This document shows, in pieces, positions 51,736-62,671 of a DNA stretch of 64,000 nucleotides. Both the position numbers and the translations under genes were made by a program. Positions within the stretch are counted from its first letter, which is position 1; each line of letters starts with the position of its first letter. Location: NCBI GenBank assembly GCA_014529385.2, contig CM043947.1, positions 97,186,036 to 97,250,035 on the forward strand, in the 5' to 3' direction. Source of the stretch: Adiantum capillus-veneris. Its lineage: Eukaryota > Streptophyta > Polypodiopsida > Polypodiales > Pteridaceae. Below the pieces are notes generated by a model that saw only the letters and a list, made by a program, of their open reading frames with translations, did no database searches and was not told the origin of the DNA.

Positions 51736-51776
51736 AGCTGATGTACCATGATTGGGGCGTCGCACATCACATTCAA

Positions 51777-51998
51777 GCCATAATAAGGTTAAATTGTCTT
51801 CAAATTGTGTTTTTTGTGGGTATTAGAGTCAAAGGACTCTAGTACTACTTGTATTCAAACACATAACGCTAAAACTTGCATTATTTGGGTGCTTTTAAAG
51901 CCTCCCGTTCCGCTGGTTCACGTTCCGGGACCGTTCTCGTTCCACCGTTCCACAAGGAGACCTGTCGCCGTTCCCTTTCCGTGTTCCGGGTAACTATG
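51777..51998. mobile_element. truncated MITE, right end only
   Basis: It matches 44228-44445 of the complete miniature element, including ttgggtgctttta, the GTTCCG-rich subterminal part and the terminal gttccgggtaactatg. The left part is missing, so no target duplication can be tested. Confidence 0.8.
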
Positions 51999-52229
51999 AT
52001 GTAGCACTGCAAATCGTAATCGTCCCACCATGGGATGTTGCCTAGGCATCAACGTAAGTGACCTGGTTGCCTCTTGAATCCCCACAAGAACTGCAATGAC
52101 TACAGAGTGCGAGTTAAGGATGGGACATGCCAGGCATTTGTACCAAAAATTGCAAAAAATAATTTGTTCCAAGCAACTCTCTCACATATGCAACAAACAA
52201 CAGCGAAGGCACATGAACTGCCCGACAAT

Positions 52230-52675
52230 TTTAACAAGTATCTACATTGTTGAAATCACCCCCAACAATCCATGAATCTACAGTAGGCAATACATTCAAA
52301 ATCTTTTGTCAAAACTCAGCTCTATCCTGAGCCAAAGTGGGAGCATAGATACACATAACACCTACCAAAGAGGCATCAATCTCTAGCGTGATCCATATCG
52401 CTCTGCCATGCACCAATGTACCATGGTCACACACACAATGATGCCAACGGCGGGTCCCACAGAAATGCATACACCACTGCACCTCTTATAAATGAGTTTA
52501 TTTACTTATTAATAACTGACAATTTGAGAAATCGTGGGATTTTTTATGAGATTGCCCAATCCAGTTTAGATTCCATAAATAAGTGACTCTACGGGTCACT
52601 TCTCAAGCATAAATCAGTACCCTCAATACAAGCATCAAGATCCAACAGAACCTCAGCATTCATGGGGTTTTTTCA
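52230..52675 (-). pseudogene. relic of L1-type endonuclease
   Basis: The stretch 52235-52480 aligns with 42425-42655 of L1-1 (GGDFNNV region: gttgaaatcacc(c/t)ccaacaa on the plus strand). The part to 52675 may hold the N-terminal end of the domain. It is heavily mutated. With the zinc-knuckle relic at 53190-53350 it probably belonged to one older L1. Confidence 0.7.
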
Positions 52676-52689
52676 TAATCAGCCCATCG

Positions 52690-53180
52690 GTACCCATAGC
52701 ATTTTCAGCACACAAACGCATCGTCGTACCAGATCAGCAAAATGACAGAATTCAGCCCTCATTCAGCACCAGCGTTTTCAAATTTCAGCCGTAGATCCAC
52801 AGCAATTTTGCATCCCAGATCATCCGTGCAAATTTCAGCCCACAGCCTCGTCAGCACTTGCAGATCCCATCAATTCATTTCAGCCCTCACAGAACCAAGC
52901 CTCTACATCAAGATCCCATCAGCATCTTAACATCTAGGACCACCGCATCAGCATTTCTGCAATCTAAAGCAAATACCTCTCTAGCGATAGAGAGAGGGGC
53001 CCTTGGAGGGGGGTTTGGGACCCCATCCGATGTTGGTCTTCTTCTCTCTCTATCACCCACAGAACCTTCACTCACAGTATCATTCTTTCTTCTCTCTCTA
53101 GTCTATTGTACATCTCTCATTCAATAAAAGGAACCTTGAGTACGCATTGAGCACTCATCCAGACCATTCATCTCCAACTT
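52690..53180. other. unclassified sequence within an L1 relic
   Basis: Repeated tttcagcc/atcagc motifs, a CT-rich part and aataaaagga near 53123, as at an LTR polyadenylation site. Possibly a short LTR element. No coding signal. Confidence 0.3.
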
Positions 53181-53189
53181 CACATCTAA

Positions 53190-53350
53190 TCAATTCCACT
53201 GCACATTGCACGTGGGTAGGACAATCGCTTACCATGTGTCCAAAAGCATGGCACTTGAGGCATTGATATGGGCGACCGATAGCCAGAAACATTGTTGACA
53301 AAACAACTCTATAGTAGGATCTCTAAGTCAAACTATATCCGGAAAATGTG
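53190..53350 (-). pseudogene. relic of L1 ORF1 zinc knuckle
   Basis: AIGRPYQCLKCHAFGHMVSDC fits CX2CX4HX4C and aligns with VTGRPGQCLRCHEMGHLAREC of L1-1 ORF1. The upstream residues FPDIV...LRDPT also align. Confidence 0.75.
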
Positions 53351-53399
53351 TATCATCGGGGTTCTATACCTATATCCGTGGCGAACCAATTTTCATAGC

Positions 53400-53900
53400 C
53401 GAGGCATAGAAACAAGGGATCGGGGATCGGCACCCTAGGGCCAAGGGACGGCTGTTTCGGAACAGGGGCGATCGGGGACTCTCACGGCGGTTACAGACTG
53501 GCTGCCCAAACTTGGGCGGCAGGTACGTGAGCTGAGCTGGCAGCCAGATGCCAAAAGATTATTTGCTCCGTGAGATGCGCGTTGGACAACTCCGTGGACT
53601 GCCAAGCTCCCCCGCCCATACATGGGCAGGGGTTGAACCTCAGGCCCCACCGAAAAAGACAAAGTGCGTAACCAATAGAACAAGGCTGCGTTACATGTAA
53701 GTGGGGTCGCTTTTATTAATATATGACGACTTGGGCATATTAGTGTGTAAAGCCTCCCCGCCCGTCCCCTGAGTGGATGGGCAGAGGCGTCGACAGTCTG
53801 TAACCGCCCTCAAGGACGGACGGGAATGGCTAGCCGCTAGTTTCAGTGGGGTTGCAAAGGGACGTCCTGAGAATGGCATTCGGAACAGCTAGGCTGTTAG
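53400..53900. repeat. foldback-like region around a SINE candidate
   Basis: GGCGGTTACAGACTG near 53484-53498 is repeated in inverted orientation (cagtctgtaaccgcc) near 53793-53808. The interior holds the tRNA-like segment at 53625-53695. GC-rich, no coding signal. Confidence 0.5.
53625..53695 (-). mobile_element. tRNA-derived SINE candidate
   Basis: On the minus strand TTGTTCTATTGG (53672-53683) resembles the A box of tRNA promoters and GGTTCAACCCC (53629-53639) the B box, with tRNA-like spacing of about 32 bp. Plant SINEs carry such RNA polymerase III promoters. A tail or target duplication is not obvious. It could also be a tRNA pseudogene. Confidence 0.5.
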
Positions 53901-53904
53901 AAAT

Positions 53905-54300
53905 GAGAAATGGCCACTGGACAATTTGAAACCGTCCAATTTTGGGACAGTTTTTAGCCATTTGGAGCCTATTTTCACCATGCTTTTAGGGGGAGTTTTG
54001 AGGCACATTTGGGGCTTCCGTAGCTTACAAAAGGGAGGGCTTGGCCTCCTCAATCCTCATTGCTCAAGCCTCAAGAGTCAAGCCTTCAGCTTTCCACACT
54101 CAAGTGCCAATGCCCAAGAGCCTCTACTTAGTGTCCTTTCTAATCTAGTGTCTCTCATTGCTCAAACCTCAAGCTTCCTCTCCACTCTCTTATTGCTCAA
54201 GCCTCGGCCCTCAAGCTCCCTCTCTACTCTCTCATTACTCAAGTCCTTTCTCGATCTCCTTGAAATGAACTTGCGAAAGGATTTCCCAGCTACATGGATA
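53905..54300. repeat. CT- and tcaagc-rich stretch
   Basis: Low-complexity sequence with many tcaagcctc-like units, resembling in composition the interior of the MITE at 43736. No gene seen. Confidence 0.4.
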
Positions 54301-54328
54301 GCCTATGGACACGCGTCGGTGACATGCG

Positions 54329-54639
54329 TTGGTGGCATGCGTCGAGAGAACCACCGGACTATAGCCACCATTTGATAGCATCCCCTTGCTCGGGCAACAT
54401 CAGAGGTCGTAGACATGCACTTGTCACGAGGCTATGGCAGCCAGCTGCCAATAACCTTAGTTGTTGGTTTCTTTCCCTTGATTTTGCATTGGTGGCACGC
54501 GTCGAGTGAACCACCCGACAATAGCCACCATTCGACAGCATCCCCTTGCTCGGGCAACGTCCGAGGTCGTACAAATGCACTTGTCACGAGGCTGTGGCAG
54601 CCAATAACCTTAGTTGTTGGTTTCTTTCCCTTGATTTTA
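54329..54639. repeat. 160-bp tandem duplication
   Basis: The unit from ttggtggcatgcgtcgag at 54329 recurs from 54489, with about 10-15% difference and a small deletion. Both copies end in ttagttgttggtttctttcccttgatttt. Confidence 0.85.
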
Positions 54640-54980
54640 TTTAATTTTTGGGACCATCTTTTCGAAGTCACAAATGGCCTGACATTGTGTGGCCAATGTG
54701 AAACGGCCGATGGCCGAGAAAATCACCACAACAGTGAAGGGCACGTCACCACGAGATGGTCAGGTAGATCGGCACTGAAATCCGAGCAATAAGAGGGTCG
54801 TTAGGCTCAATTCAAAGTCATTTAGGCCCCACGTGACACTTATAAGTTGGTGGGTACTAGGAAATCAACTCAAAAGAGGCAAAGGGGACACATGGCGGCT
54901 CCAGAGCAGTTTGCCAAATTCATCACCAAGAGGGGTGCCCATATTTGAGAAGGGAGCTGATTTTCAAGTCATTATTACTA
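54640..54980. other. no gene seen
   Basis: Unassigned sequence between the 160-bp duplication and the (GT)n tract. Confidence 0.4.
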
Positions 54981-54983
54981 CAC

Positions 54984-55070
54984 AGTGTGTGTGTGTGTGT
55001 GTGTCTGTGTGTGTGTGTGTGTTTTTTTTTTAAGTGTGTGTGTGTGTGTGTGAGAGAGAGAGTAGCAAGT
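54984..55070. repeat. (GT)n and (GA)n microsatellite
   Basis: GT runs at 54985-55021 and 55036-55052 split by a T tract, followed by a short GA run. Confidence 0.9.
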
Positions 55071-55945
55071 GCAGGTGATCACAGCTTTAATGGAAAACTT
55101 GCCTTCTCCCTTGTCTCATGTAGCGCGATGATTTGCTCTCGTGCATCTCTCTCTCCCCTTTGCACATTTAATAATGCCCCACTAGTTGGGCTTCTCAGAT
55201 GATATGTACATTTCTGGGGTTTTTATGCGCCTTTGCTAAGGCAAAAGCCTTCTGTACAGGAACCGGATTAGCTAATTGCTAATCCCCCACAGGTACACAC
55301 AGTTCCATTACAAAGAATTATGAAAACAGAGAGTTTTCTCGCGTGAAAACTCATCCGATTCAAAGGGGAACTGTCCCATTGCGTGTGGGAGCACCTGGGA
55401 CACTTGTAGGCGTGTTCGCTCAGCTCAAAATGAACCAAAACAGAAAATTACAGCCTGCTGTGTTTTTTTGCAGGTTTAGGGTTTTGCACCTAAACTGTAA
55501 GAAATTACCAGGTGAGTCTTGTGAAAGCCTTGAGATGCCTGTAAGGGGTTTTGGGCACCCGACAATGACAAAACATAGAATTACAGCACAATGACATTGA
55601 GCGGTAGCTCACTGGAAAGCTTCCAAAATGCAAGGGAAAGTGTCTTTGAAGTGTAGTTTTGTCCTACAGGGGTTCGGCGCGGTTATGCTAGCAAAATTCG
55701 GTCAAAAACCTGTAATTACAGCCATGGACAAGTTTGGACAGCTTGGTGAGAGTTAGGTGGACGCGTTCGGATCGTGTATTTGCAATAAGAATAAAGAAAT
55801 ACCAAAAGGGGCACCAGTCTTTGGGGCCTACAGGGTGTCGCTGTCTGCTTGAAGTACTCTAGCTGCCAAGCCATGTTTTTGTTTGAAGTGTTAAATTCCA
55901 ATCACGGGTTTATTTGTGAAGTTCCTCTGTATCATGGGGCTTAAC
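55050..55945 (+). mobile_element. probable LTR of a plus-strand Ty3/gypsy relative of E1
   Basis: The first 500 bp match the inverted fragment at 51241-51735. Near 55790-55830 aataaagaaatacc and ggcaccagtctttggggcc match the minus strand of the E1 LTRs, so the two LTR families share a core. A gag-like frame follows from 56106. The ends are not fixed. Confidence 0.5.
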
Positions 55946-56105
55946 AATGTAAAGATCGGGCAAAAGCTAAAGTCTACCGTCCTCTAGCGAGTCTACGGGC
56001 CGGTTTCATGGTTCCGTCCCCAAGACAAAATCACTTTTTCCTTAAGAAGTGAGCCTTGGTTTGTTTTCGGTGAGGACACAAAGCACAAGAACTTGGAATT
56101 ACACT

Positions 56106-56945
56106 ATGGCTGACAAAGCGAATGACACCAGGGAAGAGGATTCCTCTTCATAGGACAAACAGGTTGTTCCTTCTCCAGTGTTCGAGGTTGACGAGACTGT
56201 TCACGGCCACCCCTAGCTGAACCTTTTGTTGATGTGAATACTCCACAAGGTCAAGGGTTTATGACTGGGCAACTAGACAAGGATGCGTTCACGACACAGT
56301 TGTTTGATGCTGTGAATGTGCTTTCTCCGTTGGTGCAGAATCCTAGGTTTATGGAAATTCTGCAAGCGCCACCAGTGTTACAGCATACAAGGCAGCTTTC
56401 TCATGCAACAGAGCCCATTGAGGCTCAAGCCCAGGTACCTTATGTGTCTTAGCAGGGCATGGAGCACTCGCAGAAGTCGGTTGGGGCTCCAAGATAAATT
56501 CCTTCTGTCCACGAGTAGGTAGTTAGGACGCTTATTCCACAAGCTATACCAGTCTAGCCAGCCACCTTCTAGAGTCCAAATGTTGCATTAAATGGACAGG
56601 GAACGACTTTCCAAGCTATGCAACAAGTTCTTCCACCACCCACAGTACCACATGGGTATTTCGGGAATGGATCTTTGTTTCAACGCATGGCTGGTTATGC
56701 GCCTGAAAACCAGCAATATATCCCAGGAACAGTCTTTGGGGGTATGCAAGGGATAATGTCAAACCCCATGTATGGTAATATTGGCATGTAGCAAGGGTTT
56801 CAATGCAAGCATGGCCAGTTTAGGGTGCCAGAGGGAGATTTTGTCATGGCTGTTTTTTCCAACCAGCAGGCAAATATGGCACTAGGGAACCAAAATGTTA
56901 ACGGCCTAGGGGCACAGATGATCCCCACCAGAAAAGCCAAGTTCA
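56106..56945 (+). pseudogene. plus-strand Gag-like frame, with gag fragment copy C
   Basis: A frame starting MADKANDTREEDSSS leads through GFMTGQLDKDAFTTQLFDAV and VLSPLVQNPRFMEILQAPPV to the Gly/Gln-rich part (GYFGNGSLFQRMAGYAPENQ, VFGGMQGIMSNPMYGNIGM, FQCKHGQFRVPEGDFVMAVF). At least seven in-frame stops are present, nearly all where Gln fits. Copies A and B of the last part have CAG at the position of one of them (56789-56791). It follows an LTR-like region. I take it as a retroelement Gag from position and composition; no standard Gag motif is seen. Confidence 0.6.
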
Positions 56946-58640
56946 AACATGTTCATTCTAAGTTCATCATTTAACTCTTTCAAGTAGATCAAGTAAACAA
57001 ACAGACTGGATTTCATTAATTTGGAAATGGCCGAAGCCGATACAATAGGGACAGACTCGCCCTTCAGTTTTACATCAAGTATAATTTTTCGGCCCTTTTC
57101 GTTCATCAAAGTTGCTTTCTTTGCCCGATAATCGACCACAGTATTGTTCTTATGGTACCAAGGGACTCCTAGGAGGACGTCATAACCTTCCAAGGGCATT
57201 ATGTAAAAGTCCTCGTGCCCCAAATACCCGAAGTTTGCCAATGACATGCGTAATGGCTATGTCCTATTCGGGTGCCGCTAGAACTGCCTCTGCTGGTGGT
57301 CCCATCCTATCGGGTGTAATCTCGAGCCGCGCCGCCAATTCGGGTGAAATGAGTTAGCCTTGGCTCCTCCATCGAAGAAAATCAAGGCTTCTTGATCTTT
57401 CACTTTGCCCCAAGCTCGGCAAAGTTTTGTACTTGCATCAATCAGGCTTGGGTCAGTACCCATGCAATCTGGTACTAGTCCTGCTTCAAGTTGCCTTTTC
57501 TGCCACGTTCCTCTGTTGCTCTCAAACTCTCTGGCCTGTCTTCAGTTTGTTCTTGTTGTGCCCTTTTGGGGCACTTTGCGGAGACATGCCCATGTTCCCC
57601 GCAACCAAAGCACTTTCCTTCTTTGATGTAATTGGCCCTCTCTCAAATGAGCTGGGGTCGTGTATCCTTATCTTTCTTTTCTTGGGAACTCTTTCTCTTT
57701 CTACTCTCATTGTGAGAGGTATGTTGGGTTCTCAGAGTCAAGATGTCATTAGTGGCATAAGCAAATTTCCCGAATGTATCGCGAAACCCGTTTCGCATGA
57801 CCCATCAAATCTTGAATAGAACTCAACTTTTGTTCCATGCAGTAGTCTCGGATCTCTGTAGGGAGTTCACAGTATAACCGCTCAATCAGTTCCTTGAAAG
57901 AGACCTTCTTAAATGAAGAGGTTGGTAGAAAAGAGTTCCAAAATCTCTCGCAATAAGCATACAAAGAATCTCCCTTGGTCATCCGAAGATGATTCCAAGC
58001 GGTTCGTATATCTCGTTCGTACTCCCGAGTCAACCAAGAAGAAATAAAGAGCCTTTTGAATTTTAACCACTTACCTGGAGCTTCCTTTCTCAGAAGAAGA
58101 GTCGATCATCATGTTCGAGCATTTCGTTTGAAGAAAGATGTAGCCCTCCTAATCTTGGAGTGCTCTAAGTAGTGCCCTCCAGAGAAGGCTATGTCAAACT
58201 GCTGAATGAAGGCAAAAGCCCTCGGGGCAACTCGGAACCCAGAAAAGGATTCAAATTTAATCAATTGTCCACCTTCTTTGAATTCTTTCACTTTCTTGCT
58301 TTTGTCTTCAAGGAAGTCATATTGGTTGGCTCTGTAAAAATGCTTCTTCTTTTCATAAAACATATGTCATCGGAGTCTGAACTATCAAAGAATGACTACT
58401 CTGTAGAATTGTCAGAAACTGGGCACCTTTTTCTTGCCCTTTTCGAAGCTTTGCTTTTTGCTTCGCTTTTTGCCTTTTCTGTCCTCCTCGCTCGAGTGAG
58501 AAGAGCTACAAAAACTTTCAGAAGAAGGACAAGAAAAAGAAGAACTGGATAGTCCTTCAAATCATACACGCTTCTTTTGCTTTCTTGCAGATGCAAAGGA
58601 AGATTGACGGCCAGAATAACCAGGGTCAAATGCATCACTA
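56946..58640 (-). pseudogene. third copy of the E1 protease-gag half (unit C)
   Basis: Collinear with 24853-26550: HEDFYIMPLEGYDVLLGVPW, protease active-site sequence near 57380, zinc knuckle region near 57590, EYERDIRTAWNHLRMTKGDS at about 58000, and the end of the Ser-rich gag part near 58600. It begins at the same junction with the gag fragment as unit B and breaks off at about 58640. Small deletions and frame changes are present. Confidence 0.85.
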
Positions 58641-59026
58641 GGTTGTGACACACACACCTCACACTACCCTAAAACTGTGTGTGCACGTGACATTTGTGCA
58701 ATTTTGAGAAGAAGTCAATTGACACGCACTTTGACATTTGGGGCCATAGACTTCATGTTTTGCTCGTGCAAACTTTGAGGCTAGTGCACATACTCAAGGG
58801 CTGTTTTTCCTCACACCCAATGCACCCATTGACCTTCCGAATTCGAGAGTTGGCTCTCATATGCAAACCCCTCGTGGTGACTTGGAGAGTTCTAGGTCCT
58901 AAAACCCCGACAGAAACAACCTTTTCTTCCCATCTTGGACACACATCGGGAGGAGACATCTGACATTTTCACCCTCTGCAATTAGCCTTCACCCCTTCTA
59001 TTCTCTAACCACAAACGCTCTCTCCA
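58641..59026. other. no gene seen
   Basis: Unassigned sequence between unit C and the L1 pieces. Confidence 0.4.
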
Positions 59027-59860
59027 TTAGTCTCTTGCATCAGCTCTCCATGCAGCCAGACCCCTCCCCTTCTCATCCTCAGATGAGGCCATTGGAGACC
59101 CCCTTTGCAGCCCATCACCACAATCCCCAGCCCCATCATGCACGCTCAACAGAGACATCAATGCCAATATGCAAAAAGAATATCTGCAAGTTTGTCCTTT
59201 GGGTAGCCATGTGAAATTGTCCTGCACACCCCCCTTACAGTCCTCATCAACAAGGTCTTTGTATGCATTTGGATGGCTTGCCAAATGTGTTGGATCAGGA
59301 GTATGCAAATGACACTATGCTCTTTGTGCGCTATGTCACACACACTTTGGACTGTCTACGGGATGCTCTTGCTACTTTTTGCTTGGCCAATGGTGCACTT
59401 ATCAACTAGCACAAGTCATTTGGTTTTTTTGCGTACTTCTCATGTTGGCGGTGCTGTTGATTGGATGCACCCTTAGCGCTAATTATGGCAACATCGAAGA
59501 CCTCTTTCGCGACATGCTGGTGCGTCACTAATCCCGCCGCCGATCAAAAAGCTTTACAAGAAGGGTTGGACTTTGCCTGTGGCGTCAAGACTGAACTTAT
59601 TTCGTTGTTTGGTTTTTAAGCGAATGGTGAAGCATATTTGTGGCAATGGCATCATGGCCGTTGCCATCACTAATGCATTTCTTGAGCACATCCTCTGTAA
59701 AGTGCCCTCCAATCAACTCTATCGTAAGCCTTCCCAAAATCAAGAAGCATAATAGCTACCGTCTGTCTTGACTGGCATGCCCACTCAATTGCCTCATAGA
59801 ATGTGAAGATGTTGTCTAAAATGCACTGGTCCTTCACAAAACCTCTCAAAGGAAGCATGG
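59027..59860. pseudogene. L1-type RT pieces with inverted middle segment
   Basis: Minus strand, 59860-59670: FVKDQCILDNIFTFYEAIEW and LLDFGKAYDRVDW. Plus strand, 59268-59470: VLDQEYANDTMLFVRYV and ANGALIN[stop]HKSFG (YAND in place of FADD). Minus strand, 59267-59027: DNFTWLPKGQTCRYS. In L1-1 these blocks follow one another in a single direction, so the middle one is inverted here. Confidence 0.8.
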
Positions 59861-60004
59861 ATCAGACTAGGTAGAAATGTTCTCGAGCGCATACTAATCA
59901 TGAAAAAAAAGATCTTTTTATCACACAAGACATGAGAATGATCAGCCTCTGCTTCAAAAAGACGATGCATCTCCGCCTTTTGGTAGACGAAGTGTCCTCC
60001 TCGG

Positions 60005-60410
60005 AACTGGCGCCCCTCTCGGTATTTCTTTTTATATTAATCTGTGCAAAGTGCAAGGAAGTTCGCGGCACTCACGCTCAGACTCTGCGTGCAGATGCTC
60101 TGAGTAATGAGGCCCAAAAGACCTATTTCATGTTACAAGGATTGCCCTAGAAGCAGAGCCCCAAAAGTATAACTCAAAACCTTTGCTCCAAAAGCTGCCA
60201 AAAAATCAGCCAGCGTAATATGGGGAAAAATCGTTTGGGCTGCCACGTCATCAACTCAACGAAAATAGCGGAGGTTTCTACTGCCTGCCACGTCAGCCTG
60301 TCACAACGCATTTTCCGATGGAAATTGCAGTGCGTTTTACGGGCTGCTTCCACGTCAGTAGGGTGTGTGTGTGTGTATCTGGAGGCTTGCCACATCACCA
60401 GTTTGTGACA
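60005..60410 (-). mobile_element. LTR4: right LTR of the 39.5-kb insertion, truncated
   Basis: It matches LTR1 from about its position 140 to its end CCAGTTTGTGACA. The first part of the LTR is missing and is replaced by L1 pieces. A short (GT)n lies at 60364-60377. It is bordered on the right by GTGAA. Confidence 0.88.
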
Positions 60411-60415
60411 GTGAA
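60411..60415. repeat. right target-site duplication GTGAA
   Basis: Same five bases as 20914-20918, directly after the LTR end ...TGTGACA. It is part of the Val-Lys codons of VKQGCPLSP in LINE-A. Confidence 0.9.
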
Positions 60416-61245
60416 ACAGGGTTGCCCATTGTCTCCTACTCTATTTGGTATGTATGTTGATGAGGTGTGTGATTACATTGACAGAGAGGGTGATAGAGGT
60501 GCCGAGCTGGCAGGGACGTGGATCCCATTGTCGTTATATGCTGATGATATTGTGTTGATCTGTGACTCACCAGAGGGTATGCAGCGACAGTTCGATGCAT
60601 TACACAGTTTTGCAGAGGATAGTGGATTGTCTGTAAACCTTGGTAAAACCAAGATTATGGTGTTTAGTACCACACCAAAGTGGATTAGGAGATCGACACA
60701 GACTTTCACATATGGTTAGGAGATTGTAGAGTATACAGATGCATACACTTACCTTGGGGTTGTCTTCACTGGGCCGAGGTTTTCTTTGGGGAGAGCAGCA
60801 GAGACTAGACTGACAAGAGCTTTAGGGGCCTTGGGAGGCTTGGAGAGGATGTGTTCGCAGGTCAGTTCCAGGAACCTCGAACAAAGTTATGGCTCTTTAA
60901 TACTTTAGTAGCCTCAGCTATATTGTATGAGGTACAGATATAGGGACCTTCTATAGGCCAAGATGGTTGGAGACGCATGGAGAGACCCTTGGTATCTATG
61001 ATCTCTCGATTGATCAGAACCAAGGCCTCCGTACCCAACGCCATCATTCGAGCAAAGTTAGTTGCCCCTCCTATGAAGATTAAGGCGCTTACCAGATCAA
61101 TCTCCTTTGTGCACAACTTGTGGGATACTACTAGAGACAGATATGCTAGACTGGCCCTTGAGTCTTCCAGGCAGTTAAGTCTTGAGGGGGACACTTCACG
61201 CTGGAATGCACAGATGACATCATGGTTTCAGACCCATGGCTCACC
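60411..61245 (+). pseudogene. LINE-A ORF2, reverse transcriptase, second part
   Basis: Resumes the RT exactly where it was cut at 20918: VKQGCPLSPTLFGMYVDEV, the catalytic box LYADDIVLICD, EDSGLSVNLGKTKIMVF, a stop after FTYG, then YTYLGVVFTGPRFSL. Further on WDTTRDRYARLALESSRQL matches LINE-A2. It is cut again at 61245. Confidence 0.92.
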
Positions 61246-61775
61246 TGTAAGGTGCAACGGAAGTGAATGTTGAACATTGCTCAAGATGAGTGCTCCGAAT
61301 TGTGCTCAAGGGTTCCTTTTACTTTGGAAGGGAGAGCCTTCCGTTCCTTCAGTGAGAGAGTGCAAATGATCACAAACAAAGTGGATGAACACTGTGAATG
61401 ACCGTGCTGAGATTGAGAGATAGAGAGAGAAGAATACGACACCAAAATGTTGTCAAACCCTCCTCCGAAGGCCCCACTCTCTATGGCGAGAGCGGTCTAC
61501 TATTGATTGCACAAATCTCTACAATGCTTGGACTTGCCGGCGATGTGGACGACGATGAGGACGACGACGAGACGGGCCGAAATCTGAAAATGCTAAGGGC
61601 TGAAATCTGCAAACCTTTATCTGCTGAATTCTGACTCTATGTCGGTGACGATGGCGATGACTACGATGCAACGACAACGCGCTGAAACGCAGATTTCAGC
61701 GCAGATGCTGAAATCTGCGTTTCCCGGGCTGAAACTGAGAACTTTGCGGGATCTGACCGTGCGGCGAGGATCTGC

Positions 61776-62190
61776 ATCTGTGCCTGAACTTGAGAAAAGA
61801 GTTGCAACATCTCTTTCTTGTGTCGATTGTTCCTTGCTTGTCTTGCTTTGTTCTCGTGATCAAATTTTGCTTCTCTTTCTTTGTTCTCGCGATCAAATTC
61901 TGCTTTTCTTTCTTTGTTCTCGCGCTCATGCTCACGCTCTATGGCTGCCATTCTTTCTTCGTATTCATGATCTATGGCTGCCCTTCTTTCTTCGTAGGCC
62001 TTTCTTTATGCTTCTCTTTCTGCTTTTCTTTCTTCGTGTTCTAACTTCCTTTCCACAATTGCTTCAACTCCTCCATAGGAATTCGTGCAATCCTTGGCGT
62101 AGATGGGGAAAGGGGAGGGTCGGAAAAACCTCCTGGTGGGGAAAATTCTTCTTCACCACTCTCATGCTTATCACCTTCATGCAAAGTATG
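61776..62190 (-). pseudogene. Gag-like coiled-coil frame of the non-autonomous LTR element
   Basis: Acidic N-terminal part (HESGEEEFSPPGGFSDPPLS, then RIPMEELKQLWKGS), followed after a break by a very charged helix with repeats of ERENKERKAEFD-type, then KKEMLQLFSQVQAQMQILAA. It resembles the coiled-coil start of a Gag-like protein. It runs into LTR sequence at 61775. No enzyme domain is present. Confidence 0.55.
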
Positions 62191-62658
62191 CATTCCTCTT
62201 TGGGTGATGACCATCCACTGAGATCTTTGGTTCTTAAGTTCACGAGGAACTTGGGTTCTTGTGGATCTTGGGTCTTGAGTTCTTCAGGTTCTTGAGGGTC
62301 TTAGAGGTTCTTGAGTTGTTGAGTTCTTGAGGTTCTTCTTTCGCTTACAATCTGTGTTAGAGAAAGATCTTCTCTTCACCTAATTTTGGCTCTTTTCCAC
62401 CGGGCGCACCCCATGGCAGCCTTGCGATCACACCAAGGTTGCTTTTTCCTACCTCACGACGATTTGTCGGCTGCTAAGTGCACGGTCCGCTCTCAATGAG
62501 TGAAAAGAGGAACAAGGAGCCCTTCTTTCTTGGGTTTCCTGTCATTCTTCAAAAACACGATTAGGAATCGACACGCCCAAGAAATCTTGGTTACGTGCGA
62601 CCGCAACAGGCAAAAAAAAATTGTGGTTCTTTCCTTGAGTGTACAAAACACTGCCAAA

Positions 62659-62670
62659 GCTCTGATACCA
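62659..62670 (-). promoter_or_regulatory. primer-binding site, initiator tRNA-Met
   Basis: Minus-strand TGGTATCAGAGC, a perfect 12-nt match, one base from the LTR end at 62672. Confidence 0.92.
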
Positions 62671-62671
62671 A

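Noticed and set aside
54329-54792. Frames with repeated Cys/Trp/His-containing motifs as a possible small gene
   Set aside because: Explained by the 160-bp tandem duplication. No start context or domain, and the copies are not kept in frame.
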